The notes under the pieces are model-generated. The model made no database searches. It was not told the origin of the DNA and saw only the letters and a program-made list of their open reading frames with translations. A stretch of DNA of 64,000 bases from contig JAUYIW010000067.1 of NCBI GenBank assembly GCA_030688135.1, positions 1-64,000 on the forward strand, read 5' to 3'. Within the stretch, counting starts at the first letter, position 1. The number at the start of each line of letters is the position of its first letter. Position numbers and translations under genes: made by a program. Below are positions 25,809 through 34,092 of this stretch, piece by piece. Source of the DNA: Candidatus Uhrbacteria bacterium. Its GTDB lineage: Bacteria > Patescibacteriota > Patescibacteriia > UBA9934.

Positions 25809-26711
25809 CTAGCCCGGAGCGAAAATGAGCGGATAGTTCACGACCACGATGCCGCCACCATTGGGCTTGGGGAACTGAAGCTTGCGGAACTCGCCAGCGA
25901 TACAGCTCTCGACCGTCGGGTCGTTCATGGTCGAGGAGCTCGTCTCCGCCTTGGAGACACTCCCGTTCTTCGCAATGACGAACTTGGTCACGACCTTGCC
26001 ACCGAGCTCTGGGTCCTTCTCGAGCTCGCGCTGGTAGCAGTAACGGATCTGGTTCATATGTCGCTTGATCACCGCGTCGATGAGTGACTTGTCAAGCGCG
26101 CCCATGATGATCGGGTCGCCACCAACCATACCACCACCCAGGCCATAGTTCCGAGATCCGAGGCCGCTACCGTAGCCAGACGAACCATCGCTGCGACCCT
26201 TGGTCCCGAGACCACCGAGACCTTCGGCTGTGCCGCCACCTCCGAGACCGGAGCTCTTGGAGCCAAGGCCACCAGAGCCGATCTGGGTGCCCTTGGCACC
26301 GATCAACCCCCCGATACCACTGGTGAGGTCTGCGTCGAACCTAATGGAGCCGAACACACCGTCGAACTCGGAGCCGTCACGAAGTCCCCCGAGCACACCG
26401 GCATTCTCCTTGATCTCCTTGTCGAGCTCACGCTTCTGCATCTCGACCTTGTTGCCCTTCGCCTTTACCACATCGGCCGAAGCGGGCGCTTTGGGCTTCG
26501 AGGCCTGAACCGGGTCGGGCGTCGACGCGGACTGCTCTACCGGTGCGACGACAATGTCATCAGCTGGTGTCTCGATTTTCTTTACGAGTAACGCCGCATC
26601 TGCTTGCCTCTCGAGCGCTTCGAACTCATCGAGAACGTCTTGTACGTCGTCAGCCTTCGCAGTGGACGTTGTGGCGAAAACCGCCAGGAAAAGAATGAAT
26701 GCATAACGCAT
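25809..26711 (-). CDS. GC-rich gene: secreted AgmX/PglI C-terminal domain (TonB-like) protein
   Basis: 300 residues. A signal peptide (1-20, ending STAKA) leads to a charged coiled-coil-like segment (about 20-120). A long Gly-rich stretch (about 120-205: GGLGTKGRSDG and similar) follows. The last 95 residues form a TonB-like fold with IRYCYQRELEKDPELGGKV, FVIAKNGSVSKAE, VESCIAGEFRKLQFPKP and a final YPLIFAPG, with two cysteines. This architecture is the one I know from Myxococcota AgmX/PglI-type proteins associated with gliding and envelope machinery, and it is unexpected in a CPR genome. The sampled line at 26281 is 37/60 G+C. It has a consensus promoter, a 5' stem-loop, an AGAGGTG Shine-Dalgarno and a strong terminator. 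Probable lateral transfer. Confidence 0.88.
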   Translation of the reverse strand: MRYAFILFLAVFATTSTAKADDVQDVLDEFEALERQADAALLVKKIETPADDIVVAPVEQSASTPDPVQASKPKAPASADVVKAKGNKVEMQKRELDKEIKENAGVLGGLRDGSEFDGVFGSIRFDADLTSGIGGLIGAKGTQIGSGGLGSKSSGLGGGGTAEGLGGLGTKGRSDGSSGYGSGLGSRNYGLGGGMVGGDPIIMGALDKSLIDAVIKRHMNQIRYCYQRELEKDPELGGKVVTKFVIAKNGSVSKAETSSSTMNDPTVESCIAGEFRKLQFPKPNGGGIVVVNYPLIFAPG

Positions 26712-26736
26712 GTATCACCTCTGTTTTTGAAAGAAA

Positions 26737-26796
26737 CTTACGTACTTCAGTGTACGTAAGACGGATTATAATAGCAATAAACCCAACTTTTGTCAA
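26737..26796 (-). promoter_or_regulatory. promoter and 5'-terminal stem-loop of the AgmX/PglI-domain gene
   Basis: Minus-strand -35 TTGACA (26791-26796), 17-bp spacer, -10 TATTAT (26768-26773). The expected transcript start falls at about 26761, right at a perfect 9-bp stem-loop, CTTACGTAC/GTACGTAAG (26737-26760). Such a terminal hairpin would protect the 5' end of the mRNA. Confidence 0.75.
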
Positions 26797-26855
26797 ACTA
26801 CGGAGGGAGGATCATACAGCAACCAATCAATACCCCGGGTACAGATGAATCAGAA

Positions 26856-26882
26856 CCTGACTAAAGCCCGAATGAAAGTATT
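26856..26882 (+). repeat. direct repeat bracketing the two-gene GC-rich block, right copy
   Basis: Matches 23924-23950 over 27 bp with two mismatches (key words GACTAAAGCCCGAATGAAAG). It lies 60 bp upstream of the AgmX/PglI-gene promoter. Confidence 0.75.
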
Positions 26883-26965
26883 TTAAACAAAAAGCAGGCC
26901 ACTAAACCCGCTTTCTACAATATTTGACATTTGAGCTTTCTGATTTGATATTTCGCCTGCATCCT

Positions 26966-27021
26966 TAACCTCTTCAGCGTCCGAGTAATCTCTCTTTAAC
27001 CTCTCCACAATCAGTATAACC
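26966..27021. repeat. phased TAACC box array (locus 1)
   Basis: TAACC-like boxes at 26966, 26986 (TAATC), 26997 and 27017, spaced 20, 11 and 20 bp, just beyond the 3' end of hisS. The same word and spacing occur at 30856, 36163, 46945 and 62656 (inverted). Confidence 0.6.
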
Positions 27022-27046
27022 TCTCTCCACCTTCCGAGCACCCAAA

Positions 27047-28399
27047 TTACCCCAACCTCCTTCTAACAATATCTACCACTTTCTTAGCATCAACAATTTC
27101 CTGTCCACCTGACTCCATATCACGAATAATAATCGTGCCATCTAAAACTTCTTTCTGACCAAGAATAAGTGATAGTTTTGCTTCCATTTTGTCTGCTAAC
27201 TCAAGCTGAGCTTTTAGCGATCCCTTACCAAACGCTTCAGCGACTGGAATTCCCGATACTCTAAACTCCTCAAACATAGCAAGCCCTTTTCTGCGTGCAG
27301 CGTCGCCAAGTTGCGCAAAAAATACATCAACCGTTCTACGCTTTGGAACATCTACTCCCTTATTCTTCATTGCAAGAATAACTCGCTCAATTCCAACAGC
27401 CGCACCCATTGCAGGAACATCATCTCTCCCACCAAGTAATGGTATTAGGCCGTCATAACGACCACCTCCGGCAAGAGAACTTTGAGACTTCGACTCTTCG
27501 TCACCCTGCGACTCTTCTGCAACAGGTAATATCTCAAACACAGTGCGAGAATAGTAATCAAGTCCACGAACCAAAAATGGATCAAGCTCATAGGCAACAT
27601 CGACTTCATCCAGGTACTCCAATACCTTCATTAGATTTTGCTTTGAAGTTTCATCGATCCAATCAAGAATCTGTGGAGCATTTTCACGTAACTCGTCCAT
27701 TCCTTCTTCTTTTGAATCAAGTAATCGTAAAGGATTTTTTGTTAAACGCTTCTTGTCAACGTCGGATAGCTTGCTCCTGAACTGCTTAAAGTAACTTGCA
27801 AGCTCCATTACATACTCCCTGCGTGATTCAGAAGTCCCGATTGAGTTGATTTTTACAACCGTATCAAGTCCAAGCTCTTTCATGAATCTATCAAGCATTA
27901 TAATAACCTGTGCATCGATTACAGGCTCAGCTGAGCCGATTGCCTCGAGCCCCCATTGATGAAATTGTCTATAACGTCCAGACTGTGGGCGGTCATAACG
28001 AAACATTGGACCAAAGTACCAAAGCTTTACAGGCTGTGGTAAATTTAACATTCCGTGCTCAATATATGCTCGAGCAACTTGCGCAGTGGCCTCAGGCCGC
28101 ATCGTTACACGATCATTCCCCTGATCGGTGAACGAAAACATTTCTTTTTCTACAATATCAGTTCCCTTTCCAACTGAACGCTCAAATAAAACAGTCTTCT
28201 CAAGCATTGGTAAACGTATTCTTCCAAAACTGTAATCGGTAGAAATTTTCCTTGCAGTGTCTTCTACAAGATTCCAATACGCCTGTTCTTCAGGTAAAAT
28301 ATCTCGGAAACCTCGCAAATGTTCTGGAGTTTTGCTTTTCTTTTTTGAAGAATCATCCACCTTCTCCAACTTATTCATTTCATCTTTTTTTGCAGGCAT
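27047..28399 (-). CDS. hisS: histidine-tRNA ligase
   Basis: Class II aminoacyl-tRNA synthetase that charges tRNA-His. Visible elements are HLRGFRDILPEEQAYW (about 28-43), the motif 2 loop FRYDRPQSGRYRQFHQ, the histidine-specific LVRGLDYYSRTVFEI and GGGRYDGLIPLLGG, and motif 3 AAVGIERVILAM. A C-terminal anticodon-binding domain covers about 355-450. At 450 residues it is of usual length, with an extra Lys/Ser-rich N-terminal tail of about 25 residues. It lies 29 bp downstream of lepB on the same strand, so they may be cotranscribed. Confidence 0.96.
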   Translation of the reverse strand: MPAKKDEMNKLEKVDDSSKKKSKTPEHLRGFRDILPEEQAYWNLVEDTARKISTDYSFGRIRLPMLEKTVLFERSVGKGTDIVEKEMFSFTDQGNDRVTMRPEATAQVARAYIEHGMLNLPQPVKLWYFGPMFRYDRPQSGRYRQFHQWGLEAIGSAEPVIDAQVIIMLDRFMKELGLDTVVKINSIGTSESRREYVMELASYFKQFRSKLSDVDKKRLTKNPLRLLDSKEEGMDELRENAPQILDWIDETSKQNLMKVLEYLDEVDVAYELDPFLVRGLDYYSRTVFEILPVAEESQGDEESKSQSSLAGGGRYDGLIPLLGGRDDVPAMGAAVGIERVILAMKNKGVDVPKRRTVDVFFAQLGDAARRKGLAMFEEFRVSGIPVAEAFGKGSLKAQLELADKMEAKLSLILGQKEVLDGTIIIRDMESGGQEIVDAKKVVDIVRRRLG

Positions 28400-28428
28400 A
28401 TTAAGTATTGAATATGGTTTAGTGAAAA

Positions 28429-29040
28429 TTAGAAATTATAATCAGGAGAAGTGAATGTGCTTATACGTTCAAATGGAAGTCCACGAATCCAAACTTTTCC
28501 AACAATACTTTCTTCATCGACTGGTCCAAATTTTCGTGAATCAAAACTTGAATCTCTGTTGTCGCCTAACAAGTAATACTCGTCTGCACCTAGAATCACA
28601 CGCTCATGCCCTTCTGTATAATCTTCTATGTAGGATTCGCTTAATGATGTTCCATTTGGGTACTCACTGTTAAAAACAGTAATAACACCGTCTAAAATTT
28701 CTACTGTTTCTCCGGGTAAACCTATTATTCTCTTAATGTAAAATTGACTTTCGTTGCCGGGTGGCCTAAAAACAACAATCTCGCCACGCTGAGCATCTTT
28801 AAATCTATAAGTTACTTCGTCAATAATTAAGTAATCATTTTCGTAATAATTCGGCTCCATTGAAGCCCCACGAACAATAAATGGCTTAATAAGGAAGTAT
28901 CGAACTGGAACTATTATCGCAGCCGCAACTATAACAACTTGCAAGACTTCAACAATAAACAGGACAACCGCGCCAAGAGTAGCCCCGAAGACTCGGTATG
29001 CAAAAGGTTCCTTGATATCTTGTCGTCGTTTGAAAAGCAT
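28429..29040 (-). CDS. lepB: signal peptidase I
   Basis: Membrane serine protease that removes signal peptides from exported proteins. One clear N-terminal membrane segment at about 22-48 (VVLFIVEVLQVVIVAAAIIV) is followed by the catalytic serine motif GASMEPNY, the catalytic lysine region YIKRIIGLPGE and box E LLGDNRDSSFDSRKFG. From ATG at 29040 the protein has 203 residues, normal for the Gram-positive type. A longer GTG start at 29112 would overlap the -10 element, so I reject it. It would process the many large exported proteins in this window. Confidence 0.93.
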   Translation of the reverse strand: MLFKRRQDIKEPFAYRVFGATLGAVVLFIVEVLQVVIVAAAIIVPVRYFLIKPFIVRGASMEPNYYENDYLIIDEVTYRFKDAQRGEIVVFRPPGNESQFYIKRIIGLPGETVEILDGVITVFNSEYPNGTSLSESYIEDYTEGHERVILGADEYYLLGDNRDSSFDSRKFGPVDEESIVGKVWIRGLPFERISTFTSPDYNF

Positions 29041-29052
29041 AGTTTGTAATAG

Positions 29053-29131
29053 GGGCGGCCCATTGTGACCGCCCGCTTGCTTAAATTCCTCCGAATACAC
29101 GCACAATATCACAGTTTTTTGCTCTTTGCAA
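29053..29131 (-). promoter_or_regulatory. lepB promoter and 5' leader hairpin
   Basis: Minus-strand -35 TTGCAA (29126-29131), 17-bp spacer, -10 TATTGT (29103-29108). The short leader contains a GC-rich hairpin GGGCGG/CCGCCC (29053-29074) ending 12 bp before the ATG, where it could limit ribosome access. Confidence 0.55.
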
Positions 29132-29238
29132 GGGAGTGAGCTTGATCCCGCATTCTATACTCAATGCACCACTCATCGGGAAAAACGCTCAATCGGCACA
29201 ATCTCAGTCCAATACAATCCAAACACACAGTCCAACAT

Positions 29239-29400
29239 CTAGCGTTGACATATCAGCGCGGAGTACTCAAGAATTGCGATGCACACTCCACGCATCCTCC
29301 TGGCCGCCATAGCTTTAGCGACGGTGGCTGAACGCGCGAACTCCGGCAACATTGCAATCTGAGAGATTTCGGTGACACATATCCTTAAACACGTATTCAT
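29239..29400 (-). CDS. possible 53-residue ORF upstream of lepB
   Basis: A short ORF (begins MNTCLRICVTE) with a plausible GGAGAG Shine-Dalgarno 6 bp before the ATG and a TAAAAT -10-like element before that. It is moderately GC-rich with Ala, Arg and Cys. No homology is recognised and there is no own terminator, so it may be chance. It fills most of an otherwise empty stretch between lepB and the next terminator. Confidence 0.3.
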   Translation of the reverse strand: MNTCLRICVTEISQIAMLPEFARSATVAKAMAARRMRGVCIAILEYSALICQR

Positions 29401-29442
29401 GAACCTACTCTCCAGTGTTATTTTACCAAACTTTTTCTAAAA

Positions 29443-29492
29443 TAAAAGAGCCCCTCGAAAACTTCAGTCAAAGACTTCAGTTTTCGAGGGGC
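29443..29492 (-). terminator. strong intrinsic terminator of the split GC-rich gene
   Basis: Hairpin with 14-bp arms (GCCCCTCGAAAACT and complement) followed on the minus strand by TCTTTTATTTT. It is about 175 bp after the stop at 29667; the span between holds a second hairpin (29627-29657) and a CCTGCC palindrome. Confidence 0.85.
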
Positions 29493-29551
29493 AGGTCGCA
29501 CTTTTTCAGATGTGGCGAGTCCGCTTCGCGGACGAAGAACCAAGGACCAAG

Positions 29552-29592
29552 CCTGCCTGCTGCCTGCCTGCCGGCAGGCAGGGCAGGCAGGT
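29552..29592. repeat. CCTGCC/GGCAGG palindromic repeat
   Basis: A 20-bp perfect palindrome centred on GCCGGC (29563-29582), embedded in further CCTGCC and GGCAGG words. Fragments of the same words recur near 36333-36350 and 36440-36460. Confidence 0.7.
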
Positions 29593-29666
29593 CCAAAGAT
29601 CTCCGAGCGCCAAGCTACCAAGCGTGCCCCGTACCGAGCTATGCTCTGGTGCGGGGTTCCAAGTGC

Positions 29667-30368
29667 CTACTCCCAGAGGACAGACAACGACGTGAAATAG
29701 AACCAGTCGTCGAGGCGGCGGGCGTCCAGGCGCGCCCAGTCACTGTGACGGTCGACGCTCGGCGAGTCCATCCACGCATCGCAGTCGGGGACGTTCAGCT
29801 CGAGACCGCAGGCCAGAACCCACGGAACGGTATCGCCGTCGATCTGGCGAACCCAGTCGGGGTCTTGCGCGGCAGCGTAAAATACGGCGAAGTGTGCCGA
29901 ATCCTTGCCACGCACGGCCTTGGCGACCGTTCCGTCCTTGCGGTTGAAGTGCGCGCCGAGGTCCACGACCTCGATGCGCACGCAATCGCGGTAGACGGGT
30001 ACGATCGTGTTGCCACCCTCGTCCTGCAGGTATCGAACACGATTTTCGTCGATCCCACTGGCGTAGGCGAGATCCCACTGCCAGAAGTCCGTTCCGAAAG
30101 TGTCGCGCATGCGGTCGCGGGCGTAGGGCAGCAACTCATGCGCAAGACCGTCACCGAGATACGGCGACACTACGATGTTCAGCATGTTGTTGTTCTGGCT
30201 CTCTGCGTTGAACCGCGCAATGCGACTCTCGGCTTCCTTCTGCGCCGAGTCGATCATACCTCCCTTCACCCCCGGCCAGCTCCGTACCATTTCGAGCTTG
30301 TCCTTGAGTGGGCGGAATCGGCCGTGGATGAGGCGGAAAGCGTCGTGCTTGCGCATGGTGACGAGCAT
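29667..30368 (-). CDS. GC-rich hypothetical protein (C-terminal part of an amber-interrupted frame)
   Basis: 233 residues, no signal peptide or membrane helix, family not recognised. Trp, Asp and Arg are abundant (GTDFWQWDLAYASGIDE, the DLGAHFNRKDGTVAKAVRGKD loop). The sampled line at 29821 is 39/60 G+C, far above the host genes. It is in frame with a 39-codon ORF just upstream, separated only by TAG-GCC, so ATG at 30368 may be a re-start after an amber codon. The first two residues before the natural-looking MRKHDAF are also Met-containing, so the start is not certain. The unit has its own promoter at 30654 and terminator at 29443. Confidence 0.75.
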   Translation of the reverse strand: MLVTMRKHDAFRLIHGRFRPLKDKLEMVRSWPGVKGGMIDSAQKEAESRIARFNAESQNNNMLNIVVSPYLGDGLAHELLPYARDRMRDTFGTDFWQWDLAYASGIDENRVRYLQDEGGNTIVPVYRDCVRIEVVDLGAHFNRKDGTVAKAVRGKDSAHFAVFYAAAQDPDWVRQIDGDTVPWVLACGLELNVPDCDAWMDSPSVDRHSDWARLDARRLDDWFYFTSLSVLWE

Positions 30369-30371
30369 GGC

Positions 30372-30491
30372 CTACACCGCTTTCGGAGTTTGGCTGAGCT
30401 TCTTCGCATCTTCAGCCGTGAGCCCTGCCGCGTTAAGAACACGGTAGAGCTCGATTTCGGTTCCCTTGTCTATTTTGTAAAGGCTGGCCAT
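30372..30491 (-). CDS. 39-residue ORF in frame with the downstream GC-rich gene
   Basis: Starts MASLYKIDKGTEIELYRVLN after a good GGAGGG Shine-Dalgarno (8-bp spacing) and ends with TAG. The next codons in the same frame are GCC ATG of the 233-residue gene. Content (LTAEDAKKLSQTPKAV) reads like the helical N-terminus of a larger protein. Either the full gene is 274 codons with one nonsense change at codon 40, or the stop separates a short leader peptide from a reinitiated gene. It has the better ribosome-binding site of the two. Confidence 0.65.
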   Translation of the reverse strand: MASLYKIDKGTEIELYRVLNAAGLTAEDAKKLSQTPKAV

Positions 30492-30653
30492 GTGGCTTAC
30501 CCTCCTTGTTTCGCCGTCGGCTAACCTTACACCCTGAACTTACAGGAGTCTGACTGACCAGTTTGTTAAATACGGCTCTTTGAAGTCGATAAACTACAAA
30601 AAGCCATATTCAACATTAAAACTTGGTATTATTATATTAATGAACAAGGCATG

Positions 30654-30682
30654 AATATAGCATTTATTAGCGATTTTGTCAA
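30654..30682 (-). promoter_or_regulatory. promoter of the amber-interrupted GC-rich gene
   Basis: Minus-strand -35 TTGACA (30677-30682), 17-bp spacer, -10 TATATT (30654-30659). It gives a leader of about 155 nt. Confidence 0.8.
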
Positions 30683-30855
30683 GTCTACTCAGCTAAAATT
30701 AGCCAATATTCTGGTGACGTCTCTAAGAGACGTCCCTTTTCTCTTATTTTATTCAAGATCCTCCGCTCACCGAGAGATCCTTCATCGGCTCTATTTTTTT
30801 AGGATGTCCTGCTCCCTCAGGATGTCCTACTCCGCCGGCCACCTCAGCGTCAGAA

Positions 30856-30900
30856 TAACCCCTTCGCATCCAGAATAACCCCTCCGCCAATCGTATAACC
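30856..30900. repeat. phased TAACC box array (locus 2)
   Basis: TAACC boxes at 30856, 30876 and 30896, exactly 20 bp apart, embedded in a 20-bp unit CAGAATAACCCCTTCGCATC; a fourth degenerate unit (CGAACCAATC) follows at 30911. Lies directly upstream of the lytR promoter. Confidence 0.7.
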
Positions 30901-30942
30901 CCATTGCATTCGAACCAATCCCCCTCCCAAAACACAGCCCCT

Positions 30943-30971
30943 TTGCGCCCCTTTCAAATTTCGACTATAAT
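30943..30971 (+). promoter_or_regulatory. promoter of the LCP-family gene
   Basis: -35 TTGCGC (30943-30948), 17-bp spacer, -10 TATAAT (30966-30971), 67 bp before the ATG. Confidence 0.65.
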
Positions 30972-31037
30972 ATTGCAAGCAGAGGCTACCCTTGATATTT
31001 TTCGATCTGGAAATACATACCATATAGTGAAACAAGT

Positions 31038-32519
31038 ATGAATGACGACAACTCGGTTGATTTTCTAAAAAAGAAATACAACCTGGCACCTGATCGCAAT
31101 AGCGCCAAACGTCAAAAAAAGGTTTTACGAACTGCAGGCGTTTTTTTGACTCTTATTGCACTTGGCGGTGTCTTTTTTTCATACAACATTTCTAAAATAG
31201 CCATTGAGCCAGCATCAGACAGCGGAGGGTTTTCTATACTTTCATCTTTCCGCAGACTTGTTACAAGTGATGAAAAAGAACTTATTGGCGAAGAAGACGA
31301 TCGCATAAACTTCCTTCTAATGGGAATTGGTGGCGCTGGCCACGACGGACCCGAACTTACAGATACATTAATGTTCGCAAGTTTCCGCCCATCTACAAAC
31401 AAAATCGGAATTATGTCTATTCCGCGTGACCTTATTGTTCCAATCCCAGGTTACGGTTATCAAAAAATTAATCACGCAAACGCCTACGGAGAACTTAACG
31501 AAGATGGCGCTGGCCCGGAACTTGCAACAGAAGTTATAAGTGAACTTTTAGACCAAGAAATCCACTACACTGTTAAAGTTGACTTTCAGGGCTTCGAGGA
31601 TTTGATCGACGCGATTGGTGGAATCAATGTTTTTGTTGAACGTTCATTTGTTGATCCAACATATCCAACTGACGACCACTTAACTGAATTTATTGAATTT
31701 GAAGAAGGCTGGAAGAAAATGGATGGTGATTTTGCACTAAAGTACGCTCGTTCTCGCCACGGCACAAATGGTGAAGGCTCTGATTTTGCACGCGCTGCGC
31801 GTCAACAAAATATTTTAATGGCTGTAAAAGATAAAATGCTCTCCCCTTCTGTTTTACTAAATCCAGGTAAACTTAATAGTCTAATTGAAACATTTAAAGA
31901 CAACGTTAAAACTAATCTTACCTTTTGGGAAATGATTAAACTGGCTCGTTATGCACCAGACGTTAATACTGAAAACATCAACCACGAGGTTTTAGATGCA
32001 AGTTCGGAAAGTCCGCTTTACTCTACAACGATCAACGGTTCATACGTGCTAATGCCAAAACTCGATAACTGGTCAGAAGTTCGATCGATTGCAGAAAATA
32101 TATTTACAGCAAGTAGCTTAAATGGATCTGAAGTAGCTGAAGCTACAAAACCAATGGAATCTGCGCGCGTAGAAATCCAAAACGGTACAAGCCTATCTGG
32201 TCTAGCGTTTGAAACGTCCCAACTTCTTGCAAGTTCTGGCGTTGAGGTTGTAAAAATTGGCAACGCTGAATCTCGAGGATATACCAAAACAATCATCTAC
32301 GATTTAACAGAAGGCGAAAAATCAGACGGTTTAAACGTATTAAAGGAGTTTTTAGGAGCAGATGTTGCCATGTCTACTACCGGATGGATATTTTCGGACG
32401 AAGTTGTCCCTCGCGAGCTCAGTGTTGGAACTCCAGGAGTTGATCTTGCAACATCTGATGAAGCTATTGACTTTTTGATCATTTTAGGGGAGAATACGGC
32501 AAACTTGGTAATGCGGTAA
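31038..32519 (+). CDS. LytR-CpsA-Psr family cell-wall polymer transferase
   Basis: Membrane enzymes of this family attach glycopolymers from undecaprenyl carriers to peptidoglycan. One N-terminal membrane helix (about 33-52) is followed by an external LCP domain at about 85-260. Its hallmark arginine/aspartate motifs read TDTLMFASFRPSTNKIGIMS and IPRDLIVPIPGYG. DFARAARQQ closes the catalytic core. A separate C-terminal LytR_C domain lies at about 380-470 (VEIQNGTSLSGLA). At 493 residues it is normal. It sits alone, starting a plus-strand run with der and pth. In CPR cells it would act in decorating the thin wall. Confidence 0.93.
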   Translation: MNDDNSVDFLKKKYNLAPDRNSAKRQKKVLRTAGVFLTLIALGGVFFSYNISKIAIEPASDSGGFSILSSFRRLVTSDEKELIGEEDDRINFLLMGIGGAGHDGPELTDTLMFASFRPSTNKIGIMSIPRDLIVPIPGYGYQKINHANAYGELNEDGAGPELATEVISELLDQEIHYTVKVDFQGFEDLIDAIGGINVFVERSFVDPTYPTDDHLTEFIEFEEGWKKMDGDFALKYARSRHGTNGEGSDFARAARQQNILMAVKDKMLSPSVLLNPGKLNSLIETFKDNVKTNLTFWEMIKLARYAPDVNTENINHEVLDASSESPLYSTTINGSYVLMPKLDNWSEVRSIAENIFTASSLNGSEVAEATKPMESARVEIQNGTSLSGLAFETSQLLASSGVEVVKIGNAESRGYTKTIIYDLTEGEKSDGLNVLKEFLGADVAMSTTGWIFSDEVVPRELSVGTPGVDLATSDEAIDFLIILGENTANLVMR

Positions 32520-32533
32520 CTGCAAGGGTCCTA

Positions 32534-32615
32534 AGATGTACAGATCAGTACGAATATACAAATATATAGATAAATTTGAACCAGAAATCTGTATATCTGT
32601 AAAAATCCGTACATC
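32534..32615. other. imperfect inverted repeat between lytR and der
   Basis: Arms GATGTAC...GAATATAC and GTATATC...GTACATC form an imperfect 82-bp palindrome filling the gap. No T-run follows, so it is not a standard terminator. Confidence 0.5.
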
Positions 32616-32635
32616 CTCGGTACCTTGCTACTTCT

Positions 32636-34003
32636 ATGACCCCTCCAAAAATTGCAATAATAGGTAGAACAAACGTCGGGAAATCGACGCTTTTTAATCG
32701 TTTAGTTGAGGCCCAAAAATCCTTGGTGTCTGAAGTCCCCGGAACTACCAGAGATAGATTTGAAGCAGACTGTATTTGGCGTGGAAAAGTTGTACGACTT
32801 ATAGACACTGGTGGACTTGATACAAAAGCATCTGATCAAATTGAGCGCGACATTGCGCTTCAGGCTCGCGCAGCAATCAAGGAAGCAGATGTAATACTTT
32901 TTATTGTTGACGCAATAGCAGGATTGCAAAAAGAAGACAGAGATCTTGCTAAGGAATTAATGAAAACAAAAAAGCCAGTTATCGTAGCTGCAAACAAAGC
33001 CGATAACGCCAGGATTCGCTCAAGGCTAACCGACAAAGAATGGTTTAACTGGTCACTCGCAACTCCGATGGCAGTTTCTGCAAAACAAGGAATTGGTGCT
33101 GGTGATTTGCTAGATGAAATATTTAATAAGCTAAAAGAGATCGGACTTGAGCCAACAGAAATCTCCGAAATCGCACTTACACGTGTGGCTGTTGTTGGAC
33201 GACCGAACGTTGGCAAGTCTTCCCTACTAAACGCTGCTCTTGGAGAACACAGATTTATAACATCGGAAATAGAACACACAACACGCGAACCAAACGATAC
33301 CTTAATGAGCGTTGACGGTCATGATTACCTTTTTGTAGATACTGCCGGTGTTCGAAAAATGGCGCGCGTAAACGCAGGAAATTCAAAACTCGAAAAGTCA
33401 GGTGTAGACAAAACACTTCGTGCAGTTCGCAGAGCTGACGTTGCATTGTTTGTAATCGACATCACAAAAAAAATATCTTCGCAAGACAAACATCTTGCGG
33501 GAATGCTAGCAGCAGCTGGAGCAAGTACAATTTTGATCGCAAATAAATGGGACCTTATTCCTGACAAAGACTCAAAAATGATTAATGAGTACGAAAGATA
33601 TCTTCGTGCTATGCTCCCAATGCTCGACTACGCGCCAATATTATTCACGTCTGCCCTAACCGGTCAACGTGTCCAAACGCTATTCGATATAATCGATAAA
33701 GTTTACCAAAGTCGGTTTACACAACTTACTAAAAATGAAACTCGCGAGTTTATTAGTCGTGCAATTGTGAAACACAAACCATCACGAGGAAAAGGTATTG
33801 CACACCCTCATATTCGTTACTTTGAACAAGGTAATGTAAACCCGCCAACATTCTTCCTTGGACTAAAACAAGCCCGCAAAGATGTTTTGGCAGATTCTTA
33901 TCTTAGATTTTTAGAAAACCAACTTAGAAAAAGTTTTGATTTTGAAGGTACGCCGATTCGAATTGTAGTAAAATCTCGAACTAGAACCGTAGAAGAGAAA
34001 TAA
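32636..34003 (+). CDS. der: ribosome biogenesis GTPase Der
   Basis: Two tandem GTPase domains acting in 50S subunit maturation. The first P-loop is GRTNVGKSTLFN (10-21), with DTGG and NKAD in that domain. The second is GRPNVGKSSLLN near 187, with DTAGVRK and NKWD. A C-terminal KH-like domain covers about 355-455 and ends with the basic IRIVVKSRTR. Length of 455 residues is normal. It lies downstream of lytR and upstream of the duplicated pth start. Confidence 0.97.
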   Translation: MTPPKIAIIGRTNVGKSTLFNRLVEAQKSLVSEVPGTTRDRFEADCIWRGKVVRLIDTGGLDTKASDQIERDIALQARAAIKEADVILFIVDAIAGLQKEDRDLAKELMKTKKPVIVAANKADNARIRSRLTDKEWFNWSLATPMAVSAKQGIGAGDLLDEIFNKLKEIGLEPTEISEIALTRVAVVGRPNVGKSSLLNAALGEHRFITSEIEHTTREPNDTLMSVDGHDYLFVDTAGVRKMARVNAGNSKLEKSGVDKTLRAVRRADVALFVIDITKKISSQDKHLAGMLAAAGASTILIANKWDLIPDKDSKMINEYERYLRAMLPMLDYAPILFTSALTGQRVQTLFDIIDKVYQSRFTQLTKNETREFISRAIVKHKPSRGKGIAHPHIRYFEQGNVNPPTFFLGLKQARKDVLADSYLRFLENQLRKSFDFEGTPIRIVVKSRTRTVEEK

Positions 34004-34008
34004 AATAC

Positions 34009-34088
34009 AAACCCTAAATTCTAGACTCTAACCTCTAAATAAATCCAAAATTCAAATTTATTTAGGATTTCTGTTTCGAGCTTAAAAT
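34009..34088. repeat. AT-rich intergenic repeat
   Basis: Iterated CTAAATTCTA, CTAAATAAATCC and AAATTTATTTAGG words. AAATAAATCC...TTTATTTAGG can fold as a hairpin. Same family as 3910, 37565 and 47885. Confidence 0.55.
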
Positions 34089-34092
34089 TTAT

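Noticed and set aside
29415..30524. 369-residue plus-strand ORF opposite the GC-rich gene at 29667
   Set aside because: It runs through a terminator hairpin and a CCTGCC palindrome. The minus strand has the promoter, ribosome-binding site and terminator.
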